From contig CAWARA010000006.1 in assembly GCA_963784195.1 (NCBI GenBank), positions 1 to 61,254 on the forward strand: a stretch of 61,254 nt of DNA, read 5' to 3'. A program made the translations under genes and the position numbers. Position 1 is the first letter of the stretch. Every line of letters starts with the position of its first letter. Positions 26,386 through 34,805 of the stretch are shown here, piece after piece. The notes beneath the pieces are model-generated. The model saw nothing but the letters and a program-made list of their open reading frames with translations, was not told where the DNA came from and did not search any database. Origin of the DNA: CAVQAH01 sp963784195. Lineage in GTDB: Bacteria > Acidobacteriota > Vicinamibacteria > Vicinamibacterales > 2-12-FULL-66-21.

Positions 26386-28163
26386 AACCTCGCGTCGTGT
26401 CGGGCATGCGGCCCACTGGCAAGCTCCACCTCGGTCATCTCGTTGGCGCGCTCGACAACTGGGCGGCGCTGCAGGACGAGTACGATTGTTTCTATTTCGT
26501 CGCCGACTGGCACGCGCTGACGAGCGACTACGCCGAGACCTCGGACATAGTCCCCAGCGCCTACGACATGGTCGCCGACTGGATTGCCGGAGGGCTGGAC
26601 CCCGAGCGCAGCACGCTGTTCGTGCAGTCGCTCGTGCCGGAGCATGCCGAGCTGTTCCTGCTGCTGTCGATGACGGTTCCCGTACCGTGGCTCGAACGCG
26701 TGCCGACCTACAAGGAACAGATCGAGCAGATCACCGACAAGGATCTGTCGACGCTGGGATTTCTCAGCTATCCGCTGCTCCAGACCGCGGACATCATCAT
26801 CTACAACGCGCACTACGTGCCGGTCGGTGAGGATCAGGTGCCGCACCTGGAGCTGAGCCGCGAGATCGTCCGCCGCTATCACAACTTCTACGGCGAGTTG
26901 TTCGTCGAGCCGCAGCCGCTCCTGACCAAGGTTCCGCGGCTGCCGGGCCTGGACAACCGCAAGATGTCGAAGAGCTACGGCAACACGATCGATCTGTCGG
27001 ATGATGCCGAGACGGTCCGGAAGAAGGTGATGCAGATGTACACGGATCCCAAGCGGATCCGCGCCGACATTCCGGGCACGGTGGAGGGCAATCCCGTCTT
27101 CACCTATCACGACGCGTTCAATCCCGATACGGCAGAGGTCGAAGATCTGAAAACGCGGTATCGTGCAGGCAAGGTCGGCGACGTCGAAGTGAAAACGAAG
27201 CTGGCCAAGGCGCTGAACGCCCGGCTCGATCCAATCCGCGCCCGGCGAGCCGAGCTCCTCGCGAAGCCCTCGGCGTTGCGCGACATCCTGCACGAGGGCT
27301 CGAAGAAGGCCCGCGGCGTCGCGCAGGAAACGATGGAGCGTGTCAGACACGCGGTGAAGCTGTCGGTACTCATGATGGAACCACAGGAATTCGAGTCGAT
27401 TCTCGAGGCCTATCCGGTCAGGCTCGAGAACTTCGAGGGCCCGCTCGATCTGCTGCTGCACCTCATCAAGCAGCATCAGGTCAGCATCTACGACATCCCG
27501 ATCGCGCTCATCACGAAGCAGTACCTCGAGTACATCGACCTCATGCAGGAGATGAACCTCGACGTAGCCGGCGAGTTCCTGGTGATGGCCGCGACGCTCA
27601 TCCACATCAAGTCGCGCATGCTCCTGCCGCGGCCGGATCCGTCGCAGGAGGATCCGGAAGAGGATCCGCGCGAAGCGCTCGTGCGGCGGTTGCTCGAGCA
27701 TCAGAAGTTCAAGGCGGCGGCGGAACTGCTGCACGAGCGTGAGACGCTGCGCAGCGCGCAGTGGATGCGGCCAGACGGCCCGATCAACGAGATCGCCGGC
27801 GAAGCGCCGGAGCCGGAGATCGAGGTCGATCTCTTCAGCCTGATCAGCGCTTTCCGTTCGGTCGTCGAACGGGCGAAACAGCGACCGAAGATCTATCTGC
27901 CCGGTGAGCAGATTCCGATCGAAGCGCGGATCGAGCAGCTGATGGCGAAGCTCTCGGAGACCGAAGCGTGCGGCTTCGAGGATCTGTTCAGTGACGTCCA
28001 GACACGCGCGGGCTTGATCGTGACGTTCCTCGCGCTGCTGGAGATGATTCGGCTGAAGCTCGTTCGTGTATTCCAGTCGGGTTCGATGGGGCCGATCCGG
28101 GTCTACAAGCGTGCCCGGCCGGCCGATGCACCCAGGCCGCTCGGCGATCCGGAAACCCGGTAA
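26382..28163 (+). CDS. trpS: Tryptophan-tRNA ligase joined in frame to segregation/condensation protein A
   Basis: One 593-residue reading frame contains two complete proteins. Residues 1-330 are TrpRS: the HIGH-type motif HLGH (16-19), GEDQVPHLEL (149-158) and KMSKS (194-198). Residues 331-593 are ScpA, the kleisin subunit of the SMC condensin (RLENFEGPLDLLLHLIKQHQ; FLVMAATLIHIKSRMLLPRP; C-terminal winged helix around VTFLALLEMIRLKLV). At the junction, ATGATG (27372-27377) could start ScpA alone, and a TGA in another frame overlaps it (27373-27375), exactly what a coupled trpS-scpA pair would show. It is either a true fusion or the result of a one-base error. GTG start, overlapping the upstream stop. 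Confidence 0.9.
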   Translation: MKPRVVSGMRPTGKLHLGHLVGALDNWAALQDEYDCFYFVADWHALTSDYAETSDIVPSAYDMVADWIAGGLDPERSTLFVQSLVPEHAELFLLLSMTVPVPWLERVPTYKEQIEQITDKDLSTLGFLSYPLLQTADIIIYNAHYVPVGEDQVPHLELSREIVRRYHNFYGELFVEPQPLLTKVPRLPGLDNRKMSKSYGNTIDLSDDAETVRKKVMQMYTDPKRIRADIPGTVEGNPVFTYHDAFNPDTAEVEDLKTRYRAGKVGDVEVKTKLAKALNARLDPIRARRAELLAKPSALRDILHEGSKKARGVAQETMERVRHAVKLSVLMMEPQEFESILEAYPVRLENFEGPLDLLLHLIKQHQVSIYDIPIALITKQYLEYIDLMQEMNLDVAGEFLVMAATLIHIKSRMLLPRPDPSQEDPEEDPREALVRRLLEHQKFKAAAELLHERETLRSAQWMRPDGPINEIAGEAPEPEIEVDLFSLISAFRSVVERAKQRPKIYLPGEQIPIEARIEQLMAKLSETEACGFEDLFSDVQTRAGLIVTFLALLEMIRLKLVRVFQSGSMGPIRVYKRARPADAPRPLGDPETR

Positions 28164-28183
28164 CCTGTAAGGGGACGAAAGAC

Positions 28184-28855
28184 GTGTCGGACCATCTCAA
28201 ACCCATCGTCGAAGCCCTGATCTTCGCGTCACCCGAGCCGTTGACGCCGAAGAATCTCTACAAGCTGCTTGAAGGCGAACCCAAAGAGGACGTGGATGCC
28301 GCGCTCGCCGCGTTGCGAGCCGACTACGAGCGTCCTGGCGGGCTGCAGATCGTCGAGGTTGCGGGCGGCTTTCAGATTGTCACCCGGCCCGACCTGAATG
28401 AGTGGGTTCGCAAGCTGTTCCACGAGCGTACGTCGCAGAAGCTGTCGCTGCAGGCGCTCGAGACGCTGGCCGTCATCGCCTACAAGCAGCCGATCACGGC
28501 GCCGGAGATCGCCGACATCCGCGGCGTCACGAGCAGCGGCGGCGTCCTCTCGACGCTCTGCGAGCGCAAACTGATCAAGACCGTCGGCCGGAAGCAGGTC
28601 GTCGGCCGTCCGTTCATGTATGCCACGACGCGCGAGTTCCTCGAGCGCTTCGGCTTGAACGACCTGTCGGATCTGCCGAAGGTCGAAGAAATGTCCGACG
28701 CCCTCGGCTTCGAGCTGCCGCTGGGCCTCACCGAGCCGACCGCCGCAACGAGTCCGCTGCCGTTCGAGGAGGCGCCGGAGGAGAGCCCGCAATCCAACAC
28801 CGAGACGCCCGAACCGGTGGGCGCCGCCGTCGGCGGCGACGAAACGGTGCATTGA
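28184..28855 (+). CDS. scpB: Segregation and condensation protein B (ScpB)
   Basis: The accessory winged-helix subunit of the SMC-ScpAB complex used in chromosome segregation, 223 residues. It shows the typical N-terminus HLKPIVEALIFASPEPL and the second winged helix (LQALETLAVIAYKQPITAPEIADIRG, then LIKTVGRKQVVGRPFMYATT). A ~45-residue acidic/Pro tail follows the core. The start GTG at 28184 is preceded by an AAGGGGA Shine-Dalgarno-like site. It lies 20 bp after scpA and 18 bp before rluB. Confidence 0.96.
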   Translation: MSDHLKPIVEALIFASPEPLTPKNLYKLLEGEPKEDVDAALAALRADYERPGGLQIVEVAGGFQIVTRPDLNEWVRKLFHERTSQKLSLQALETLAVIAYKQPITAPEIADIRGVTSSGGVLSTLCERKLIKTVGRKQVVGRPFMYATTREFLERFGLNDLSDLPKVEEMSDALGFELPLGLTEPTAATSPLPFEEAPEESPQSNTETPEPVGAAVGGDETVH

Positions 28856-28873
28856 GAAAATTGTCAATGCGTT

Positions 28874-29686
28874 ATGGCCGACCGTCTCCAAAAAATCCTC
28901 TCGGCGGCGGGAATCTCATCCCGGCGGGCAGCTGAGGATCTGATTCGTCAGGGCCGCGTGTCGGTGAACGGGCAGACCGTGACCGAGCTCGGCACCAAGG
29001 CGGACGCTGACGCGGACGACATCCGCGTCGACGGCCGGCGCGTCAAGCCGGCCGGGCGCCGGATCTACATCCTGATGAACAAACCGCGCGGCTACATCAC
29101 CAGCCGCTCGGACCCCAAGCACCGGCCCACGGTCATCGACCTGCTGAAGGAACGCGGCGTTGCGGGATATGTCTATCCCGTCGGGCGGCTCGACTACGAC
29201 TCCGAAGGCCTCTTGCTCCTGACGAGCGACGGCGATCTCGCCGCACATCTGACGCATCCGAGCCACGAGGTCGAGCGCGAGTATCACGTCCAGGTCCGGG
29301 GCGTTCCCGATCGGCACAGCCTCGAGCGCCTCACGCGTGGCGTCGTGATTGACGGCCGGCGAACCTCGCCTGCCCACGTGCGCTTGCACAAGGTGTTCGA
29401 ATCGGCGGGCGGCGAGCAGTCGGTGCTCTCGATCGTGATTCACGAGGGCCGGAACCGTCAGGTCCGCAAGATGCTCGACGCGATTGCGCATCCGGTCGTG
29501 CGGCTCAAACGGATCCGCATCGGGCCGATCACCGACGAGCGTCTGAAACCTGGTGACTTCCGCGAGCTGACATCACGCGAGGTGGCCTCGCTCTCGGCGC
29601 CTACTCGTCGAGCAGCTTCCCCCAGAAGCGGACAAGCGTCCAGACCTCGCCGAACGTCGGCGGCCGGTCGACCTCGGCGTGGGTGA
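28874..29686 (+). CDS. rluB: rRNA pseudouridine synthase (RluB family)
   Basis: A large-subunit rRNA pseudouridine synthase. The N-terminal S4 domain (QKILSAAGISSRRAAEDLIR), the catalytic GRLDYDSEGLLLLTSDGDLA with the Asp nucleophile (about residue 103), and EGRNRQVRKML are all visible. The conserved protein ends near LTSREVASL (about residue 240). The last ~28 residues (Arg/Ser-rich) are translated antisense to the convergent hydrolase gene, an 86-bp overlap, so the natural stop may have been lost by an indel or point change. It lies downstream of scpB by 18 bp. Confidence 0.93.
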   Translation: MADRLQKILSAAGISSRRAAEDLIRQGRVSVNGQTVTELGTKADADADDIRVDGRRVKPAGRRIYILMNKPRGYITSRSDPKHRPTVIDLLKERGVAGYVYPVGRLDYDSEGLLLLTSDGDLAAHLTHPSHEVEREYHVQVRGVPDRHSLERLTRGVVIDGRRTSPAHVRLHKVFESAGGEQSVLSIVIHEGRNRQVRKMLDAIAHPVVRLKRIRIGPITDERLKPGDFRELTSREVASLSAPTRRAASPRSGQASRPRRTSAAGRPRRG

Positions 29687-30767
29687 TGAGCGGCGTCACG
29701 AGATGTTCGACGCGCACGCCGCGCTGACGTAGCTCGCCGGCAAGCAGCACGGACTCCACCGCCGGAATGACGTTGTCGTCGGCGCCATGCAGCAGATACA
29801 CGCCGGCCGAGGGTGGCGTCGAGCGCGATGGCGACAAGGCGGGATCGCCTCCGAGCTCGGCGACATGCGGTAGAAGGATCGGCCCGAGGTTCTTCACGTC
29901 GCGGTCGTTGACGTACCCCATCAGCCGGCGCGCGGGCTCCGGAAGTGCCGTCGCGAGATCCCGCGCTCGCGCAAACTCCGCCTGCGACTGCGCCTTGTCG
30001 ACCATATCCAGCCGCGACGCTTCCAGAAACGTGAGTATGCTGGTACGCAGCGGGTCGACCTGATCAGGCGGCACGACGCGTTCGGCGAGGCCGAGCAGGA
30101 TGATCGCCACGCCATAGTCGTGCGGTGGACGGACGGAGCCGTCCGGCTGCAGGCCCGTGCACAGGTAGCGCAACGTGCGCGGCAGATCGCCATGCCCCCC
30201 GAACGACATGACGAAGTCCACGCGGTTGCGAATCGGCGCGCGACCGGCCGCGACGAGGCTCAGGCCGCCGGCGAAGCTGATCCCCATCATTCCGATCCGG
30301 CCGGTGGGTGCGAGGTCGCGCTGTTGTGAAAGCCACATCGCGGCATCTTCGATCATGTCGGTGCTGCGCGCCGTGATCGCGTACCGCTTCAGGTCTGCCA
30401 GCTCGGTCGTCAGCACCGGGTGGCCGACGGAGGCCAGGTCGCGCGCGACGCCGACGAGCCGCGGCTCGTCGATGCCGGCCGCATGTACGCCGGGAACGAG
30501 CAGAATCGGCAGCGTGTTCGCCGCCGCCGGAGCATACCAGCGTGCCGGAAGATCGCCGTCCCGCCAGGGAATGCGCAGATCGCGCTCGCTGACCGCCTGT
30601 GTCTGAAGGCTGGCGGCGCTTTCCGCGACCCCGTGCATGTCCGCGGCACGTACCACGAACGCTGCCGCCCTGACGTACTCGTCGGCAACGTAGTAGGTGC
30701 CGGCCAGCGCCAGCACGATCAGCAGCGGGATGCCAGCGAGCAGCGTCGCTCTTCGTGCGAGACGCAT
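29601..30767 (-). CDS. Membrane-anchored alpha/beta hydrolase
   Basis: A 388-residue protein with an N-terminal signal anchor (LLAGIPLLIVLALAGTYYVA) and an alpha/beta-hydrolase fold. The nucleophile elbow is GISFAG (within IGMMGISFAGGLSLVAAG), and a late HGADDNVIPAVES segment carries the acid residue region. Strand LPILLVPGVHA precedes it. The ATG at 30767 begins the anchor; the frame is open further upstream but without similarity. It is divergent from cmk by only 19 bp, so promoters must overlap coding DNA. The substrate is unknown; a lipase/esterase role is a guess. Confidence 0.8.
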   Translation of the reverse strand: MRLARRATLLAGIPLLIVLALAGTYYVADEYVRAAAFVVRAADMHGVAESAASLQTQAVSERDLRIPWRDGDLPARWYAPAAANTLPILLVPGVHAAGIDEPRLVGVARDLASVGHPVLTTELADLKRYAITARSTDMIEDAAMWLSQQRDLAPTGRIGMMGISFAGGLSLVAAGRAPIRNRVDFVMSFGGHGDLPRTLRYLCTGLQPDGSVRPPHDYGVAIILLGLAERVVPPDQVDPLRTSILTFLEASRLDMVDKAQSQAEFARARDLATALPEPARRLMGYVNDRDVKNLGPILLPHVAELGGDPALSPSRSTPPSAGVYLLHGADDNVIPAVESVLLAGELRQRGVRVEHLVTPLITHAEVDRPPTFGEVWTLVRFWGKLLDE

Positions 30768-30786
30768 CGCGGAGGATAATAGCAGC

Positions 30787-31491
30787 GTGACGTCGAACAC
30801 GGATTCACAGGGCGCGCATGCGAAGCGGTTGATCGTTGCGATCGATGGGCCTTCAGGGGCGGGGAAGGGCACGGTGGCCCGTGCGGTCGCTGTACGGCTG
30901 GCCTACCGCCACATCGATACGGGTGCGATGTATCGCGCGGTCGCGTGGAAGGCCCTTCAGGAAGGCGTCGATCTGTCTCGTGAGGAGAGTGTCGCGGCGG
31001 TTGCGAGGCGGGCGACTATCGAAGTGGTCGACGGTGTCGTGCGCGTCGACGGACAGGACATTGCCGCCGCGATTCGCACGCCGGAGATCGATGCCGGTGC
31101 GGCCGCGGTCGCCAGGCTGCCGCGTGTTCGCGAGGTGTTGATCGAGCAGCAGCGGGCGTTGGGCGCCGGCGGCGGGGTGGTCATGGAAGGGCGGGACATC
31201 GGGACCGTCGTGTTCCCCAACGCCGACGTCAAGGTGTACCTGGACGCGTCGCCAGAGGAACGCGCGCGACGCCGCGCGCACGATCCGGCGCATTCAGCGG
31301 GTCGCGGCGTGACGGCAGTGAAGGATGTTGCGACCGCGCTGGAAGCGCGCGACCTGAGCGACCGCACGCGCGCGGCGTCGCCACTCACCCGGGCCGCGGA
31401 TGCCGAGGTCGTGGACACGACCGGCCTCTCGGTGGACGAGGCGATCGCACGGGTGCTCGCCATCGTCGAAGACCAGTACCGTAGTCCGTAG
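30787..31491 (+). CDS. cmk: (d)CMP kinase
   Basis: Cytidylate kinase, which phosphorylates CMP/dCMP in pyrimidine nucleotide metabolism, 234 residues. Visible are the P-loop IDGPSGAGKGTVARAVA (about 19-35), YRHIDTGAMYRAVAW, and the CMP-binding GGGVVMEGRDIGTVVFPNADVK segment. The GTG start at 30787 has a GGAGG 11 nt upstream. The last codons (QYRSP) and the TAG lie within a GTAGTCC tandem repeat, so the C-terminal end has been shaped by that repeat. The cmk-rpsA association is common in bacteria, although here one gene intervenes. Confidence 0.95.
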   Translation: MTSNTDSQGAHAKRLIVAIDGPSGAGKGTVARAVAVRLAYRHIDTGAMYRAVAWKALQEGVDLSREESVAAVARRATIEVVDGVVRVDGQDIAAAIRTPEIDAGAAAVARLPRVREVLIEQQRALGAGGGVVMEGRDIGTVVFPNADVKVYLDASPEERARRRAHDPAHSAGRGVTAVKDVATALEARDLSDRTRAASPLTRAADAEVVDTTGLSVDEAIARVLAIVEDQYRSP

Positions 31492-31593
31492 TCCGTAGTC
31501 CGTAGTCCGTAGTCCGTCGAAGTTCGTCGAAGTTTGGCTGGATGACTTTCGAGCCACGAGCTACGGACCACGAACTACGGACCACGAACTACG
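31478..31593. repeat. Heptamer tandem repeat and hairpin at the 3' end of cmk
   Basis: Five exact tandem copies of GTAGTCC occupy 31481-31515. The right arm has the related complementary words CGAGCCA, CGAGCTA, CGGACCA, CGAACTA, CGGACCA, CGAACTA up to 31593, giving an imperfect hairpin. The cmk TAG stop is in the second copy. Confidence 0.85.
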
Positions 31594-31601
31594 TGCAGCG
31601 T

Positions 31602-32249
31602 TCAGTCTCGGTCGCGATAGTCTTCGGACGACGCGGGATCGAGCTCCCAGCGGTGGCGATCGCGGTCCGTGATCTTGTCCGATCCGCGCAGTTCCTCGTT
31701 GTCCTGATACTCGACCCCGAGCGCCTTGGCAATATCCTCCACGCGATCCTGATCCGGGGTCGGGTTGTCGCCTCCGGGCGCCTCGTCGCCGACCGCATAC
31801 GCGTCTTCCCAATCGGCGTCGACGTCGCCGCCCGTCAGCTCGGGACCGGTCTCGTTGTGCTCGAGAATCGCCTCGCGCATCTCGCGGCGGCCGCTGCGTG
31901 CGGCTGAGGGCGCGCGGTCGAGGTCGAGGCTGGATGGCGGGGTCGGGATGTTCCCTTCGACTTCCTTCAGCTGCTTGCGCGCCCGGTCGAGGGAGGGTGC
32001 CCGTCGCGGGGCCATGGCCACCGGTGCCGCGGCCCGGGCGGGGGCTTTTCGCTTCGTGGCGACGGTCGCGGCCTTGCGCGCAGGCCGTCTCGCCGTGGCG
32101 CGCTTTTTCGCGGGGCGCGCGGATCGTTTCGGCGCCGCTACCTTCTTCCGGCTTTTGGTCTTGACGGTGCGTGTGCGTTTGCGAGCCTTCGGTTTCGAGC
32201 TGCGGGAAGCGGCCGGACGTTTCTTCGCCTGTTTCTTGGCCATATCCAT
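31602..32249 (-). CDS. DUF6335-like protein with histone H1-like basic tail
   Basis: A 215-residue protein. The N-terminal ~85 residues are extremely Lys/Arg/Ala-rich (KKRPAASRSSKPKARKR, RRPARKAATVATKRKAP), like the AlgP/histone-H1-like tails of bacterial DNA-binding proteins. The C-terminal ~100 residues contain the highly polar block ELTGGDVDADWEDAYAVGDE, PGGDNPTPDQDRVEDIAKAL and HRWELDPASSEDY, which I match to the DUF6335 family known mainly from cyanobacteria; its function is not established. Start MDMAKKQ at 32249 (or the second Met). It lies antisense between cmk and rpsA. Confidence 0.75.
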   Translation of the reverse strand: MDMAKKQAKKRPAASRSSKPKARKRTRTVKTKSRKKVAAPKRSARPAKKRATARRPARKAATVATKRKAPARAAAPVAMAPRRAPSLDRARKQLKEVEGNIPTPPSSLDLDRAPSAARSGRREMREAILEHNETGPELTGGDVDADWEDAYAVGDEAPGGDNPTPDQDRVEDIAKALGVEYQDNEELRGSDKITDRDRHRWELDPASSEDYRDRD

Positions 32250-32317
32250 CCTTTTGTGTCGGTTGTTCGCGCGGGAAACCGGGCTCGACCGGGTCCTGCT
32301 GAGCTCTCCACCTGAGG

Positions 32318-32347
32318 TTGACGACGTGGCTCTAAGTGATGTATCTT
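32318..32347 (+). promoter_or_regulatory. Probable sigma-70-type promoter of rpsA
   Basis: TTGACG (32318-32323), an 18-nt spacer, then TATCTT (32342-32347) in the 187-bp region before rpsA. It would give a leader of about 80 nt, the only long leader proposed here. Autoregulatory binding of S1 to its own leader is known in E. coli but cannot be judged from this sequence. Confidence 0.4.
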
Positions 32348-32436
32348 CTACTGCTTATCGCAAATCCAAGGCGATGCATCCTACAGCCCGCCGGAGCTGA
32401 GATCCCGGCAGCACGATCGAGGAGGACCCGTTACGC

Positions 32437-34203
32437 ATGGCAACACACAATCCGCAGCACAACAAATCACAAGGAGGTGGCATCACTGGGATCGCTGACA
32501 AGTCATCGGGTTTCTCCCCGCTAGACGATCAGATCGATCCGCAAGAGTATGCGCGCCTTCTGGACCTTTACGATAGCAGCTTCCGCAACATCGCGGAAGG
32601 CGAGGTCGTGAAGGGCACCGTCCTCAAAGTGACGCCATCCGAAGTCATCGTGGACGTCGGCTACAAGTCGGAAGGCATCATCCCAATCGATGAGTTCGTG
32701 GACGAGACCGGCCAGGTGTCCGTCCAGCCCGGCGACACCGTCGACGTCCTGCTCGAGCGCACCGAGGACCGTGAAGGCTACGTCGTCCTCTCGCGCGAGA
32801 AGGCCGAGAAGATGAAGATCTGGGACGAGGTCGAGAAGGCCTATGCAGAGCGCAAGGTCGTCATCGGCCGCGTCATCGAACGCATCAAGGGCGGCCTTGC
32901 CGTCGACATCGGCGTGCGCGCGTTCCTGCCGGGCTCGCAGATCGACGTGCGCCCGGTGCGCAACCTCGATGCCCTGCGCGGCCAGGAGCTGCGCATGCGC
33001 GTCATCAAGGTCAACAAGAAGCGCGGCAACATCGTGCTGTCCCGCAAGGTGCTCCTCGAAGAGGAGAACGCGGAGAAGAAGAAGCACACGCTCGACACGC
33101 TCGCCGAGGGCAAGGTGCTCACGGGCGTCGTCAAGAACATCACCGACTACGGCGCGTTCATCGATCTGGGTGGCATCGACGGCCTGCTGCACATCACCGA
33201 CATGTCGTGGGGGCGCGTGTCGCACCCGTCGGAGCTGTTCAAGGTCAACGACGACATCGACGTGATCGTGCTCAAGTACGATCCGGCGACCGAGCGCGTC
33301 TCGCTCGGCCACAAGCAGCTGAAGAACGATCCGTGGTCGAACGTGATCGAACGCTATCCGGTCGGCGCGCGGATGAGCGGCAAGGTCGTCAGCCTGACCG
33401 ACTACGGCGCGTTCGTCGAGCTCGAGCCGGGCGTCGAAGGCCTGATCCACGTCTCGGAGATGTCGTGGAGCAAGCGCGTCAAGCATCCGTCGAAGATTCT
33501 CAACGTCGGCGACACGGTGGAAGCCATGGTGCTGGGCGTCGATCCCAGCGCGCGGCGGATCTCGCTCGGCCTCAAGCAGGTCGAGAGCAATCCGTGGCAC
33601 GAGCTGACCGAGAAGTATCCGATCGGGACCACGATCACCGGCAAGGTGCGGAACCTCACCGAGTTCGGCGCGTTCGTCGAGGTCGAGGAGGGCATCGACG
33701 GCCTGATCCACATCTCGGACATGTCCTGGAGCAAGCGGCTGAAGCACCCGTCGGAGGTGCTGAAGAAGGGCGACACGGTCGAGGCGATGGTGCTCAACAT
33801 CGACGCCGAGAACCAGCGCCTCTCGCTCGGGCTGAAGCAGTTGCAGACCGACGTCTGGGACGAGTTCTTCACGCAGCATCACGTGCGTGACGTCGTCGAA
33901 GGGAAGGTCGTGCGCGTGACCAACTTCGGCGCGTTCGTCGAGCTGGCCGAAGGGATCGAAGGGCTGATCCACGTGTCGGAGTTCGACGACTCGCAACATG
34001 CCGGGAAGGAAGACAAGCTCGAACTGAAGGTCGGCGAAACCTACCAGATGAAGATCATCAAGCTGATTCCGGCCGAACGGAAGATCGGCCTGAGCATTCG
34101 CGCGCTGAAGAACGACGAGTTCCGCGCCGACTGGGAGGCGTATTCCGAATCGACCGGCCGTCCTGAAGTGACACTGGGAGATCACTTCAAGCATCAGCAG
34201 TAA
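32437..34203 (+). CDS. rpsA: 30S ribosomal protein S1
   Basis: The translation-initiation mRNA-binding protein, 588 residues with six S1 OB-fold domains. Domain starts are recognisable at GEVVKGTVLKVTPSEVIVDV, RKVVIGRVIERIKGGLAVDI, GKVLTGVVKNITDYGAFIDL, GARMSGKVVSLTDYGAFVEL, GTTITGKVRNLTEFGAFVEV and VVEGKVVRVTNFGAFVEL. Domains 3-5 show the canonical GLIHVSEMSW motif. The ATG at 32437 has GAGGAGG at 32419-32425 with an 11-nt spacer, which decides the start. A ~25-residue Gln/Gly-rich leader precedes domain 1. Confidence 0.97.
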   Translation: MATHNPQHNKSQGGGITGIADKSSGFSPLDDQIDPQEYARLLDLYDSSFRNIAEGEVVKGTVLKVTPSEVIVDVGYKSEGIIPIDEFVDETGQVSVQPGDTVDVLLERTEDREGYVVLSREKAEKMKIWDEVEKAYAERKVVIGRVIERIKGGLAVDIGVRAFLPGSQIDVRPVRNLDALRGQELRMRVIKVNKKRGNIVLSRKVLLEEENAEKKKHTLDTLAEGKVLTGVVKNITDYGAFIDLGGIDGLLHITDMSWGRVSHPSELFKVNDDIDVIVLKYDPATERVSLGHKQLKNDPWSNVIERYPVGARMSGKVVSLTDYGAFVELEPGVEGLIHVSEMSWSKRVKHPSKILNVGDTVEAMVLGVDPSARRISLGLKQVESNPWHELTEKYPIGTTITGKVRNLTEFGAFVEVEEGIDGLIHISDMSWSKRLKHPSEVLKKGDTVEAMVLNIDAENQRLSLGLKQLQTDVWDEFFTQHHVRDVVEGKVVRVTNFGAFVELAEGIEGLIHVSEFDDSQHAGKEDKLELKVGETYQMKIIKLIPAERKIGLSIRALKNDEFRADWEAYSESTGRPEVTLGDHFKHQQ

Positions 34204-34204
34204 G

Positions 34205-34315
34205 AAACGTGCTTGTACGTGCCGACGTGCTTCACGTGCCACGTGCGTGATTCCGCGATGCAGCTCGTTGCTGCGTTGCACGTAGCACGCCCGACGTGAA
34301 CGTCGGGCACGTCAC
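34205..34315. repeat. ACGTGC-word hairpin after rpsA
   Basis: At least five ACGTGC words at 7-10 nt spacing follow the rpsA stop, and inverse words (GCACGT, acgcccgacgtgaacgtcgg) lie on the right side. An internal perfect stem cccgacgt-gaa-cgtcggg occurs near 34290. It is the only content of the 170 bp between rpsA and the HU gene besides the HU ribosome-binding site. Confidence 0.65.
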
Positions 34316-34373
34316 AGGTGAGCGACATCGGCGTGAACCGCACTCGGGTCGTCGATTACAAAAGGGGACCAAC

Positions 34374-34745
34374 ATGAACACCGGCGGCAGCATGACCAAG
34401 GCGGAGCTCGTCGAGGAAGTTTCGCGAGTCTCCGACCTTACCAAGAAGCACTCCGAAGTCATCGTCGACACCGTCTTCAAGAGCATCATCGACGCGTTGC
34501 ACCGCGGCGAGAAGATCGAGCTGCGCGGCTTCGGAAGCTTCCGGCTGCGTCGTCGTGAGCCGCGCAAGGGACGCAATCCCAAGACGGGGGACAAGGTGGA
34601 CGTCCCGCCGAAGAAGGTGCCGTACTTCAAGCCAGGCAAAGAGCTCAAGGAGCTCATCAACCGCGAGCCCGACAGTTCCTCCCCTGCGCCAGCCCCGTCG
34701 GGCGCGCTGCCGCAGGAGCCGGATCCGAACGCCGCTGGAGTTTGA
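34374..34745 (+). CDS. HU/IHF family nucleoid protein
   Basis: A 123-residue DNA-bending protein. The ~92-residue HU/IHF fold begins at MTKAELVEEVSRVSDLTKKH and includes the DNA-arm signature GFGSFRLRRREPRKGRNPKT and the C-terminal KKVPYFKPGKELKELIN. A Pro/Ser-rich tail of ~30 residues follows, longer than usual. The ATG at 34374 is preceded by aaaggggacc; ATG 34392 would give a standard HU N-terminus. Position next to rpsA matches the common cmk-rpsA-ihfB order, so an IHF-beta-like role is plausible. Confidence 0.92.
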   Translation: MNTGGSMTKAELVEEVSRVSDLTKKHSEVIVDTVFKSIIDALHRGEKIELRGFGSFRLRRREPRKGRNPKTGDKVDVPPKKVPYFKPGKELKELINREPDSSSPAPAPSGALPQEPDPNAAGV

Positions 34746-34749
34746 GGAG

Positions 34750-34769
34750 CGCGGGACTTCAGTCCCGCG
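34750..34769. repeat. Short perfect hairpin cgcgggact-tc-agtcccgcg
   Basis: A 9-bp perfect stem with a TC loop starts 5 nt after the HU stop. A second, shorter gagct-ga-agctc stem follows near 34780. It has the same architecture as the hairpins at 22653 and 36462 but a different stem sequence. It may terminate the HU transcript. Confidence 0.65.
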
Positions 34770-34805
34770 TCAGCGACGCGGAGCTGAAGCTCTCGCGCTC
34801 CGTTT

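Noticed and set aside
31481..31593. GTAGTCC tandem repeat as a CRISPR array
   Set aside because: The repeats are 7 nt, contiguous and without spacers, and no cas gene is nearby.
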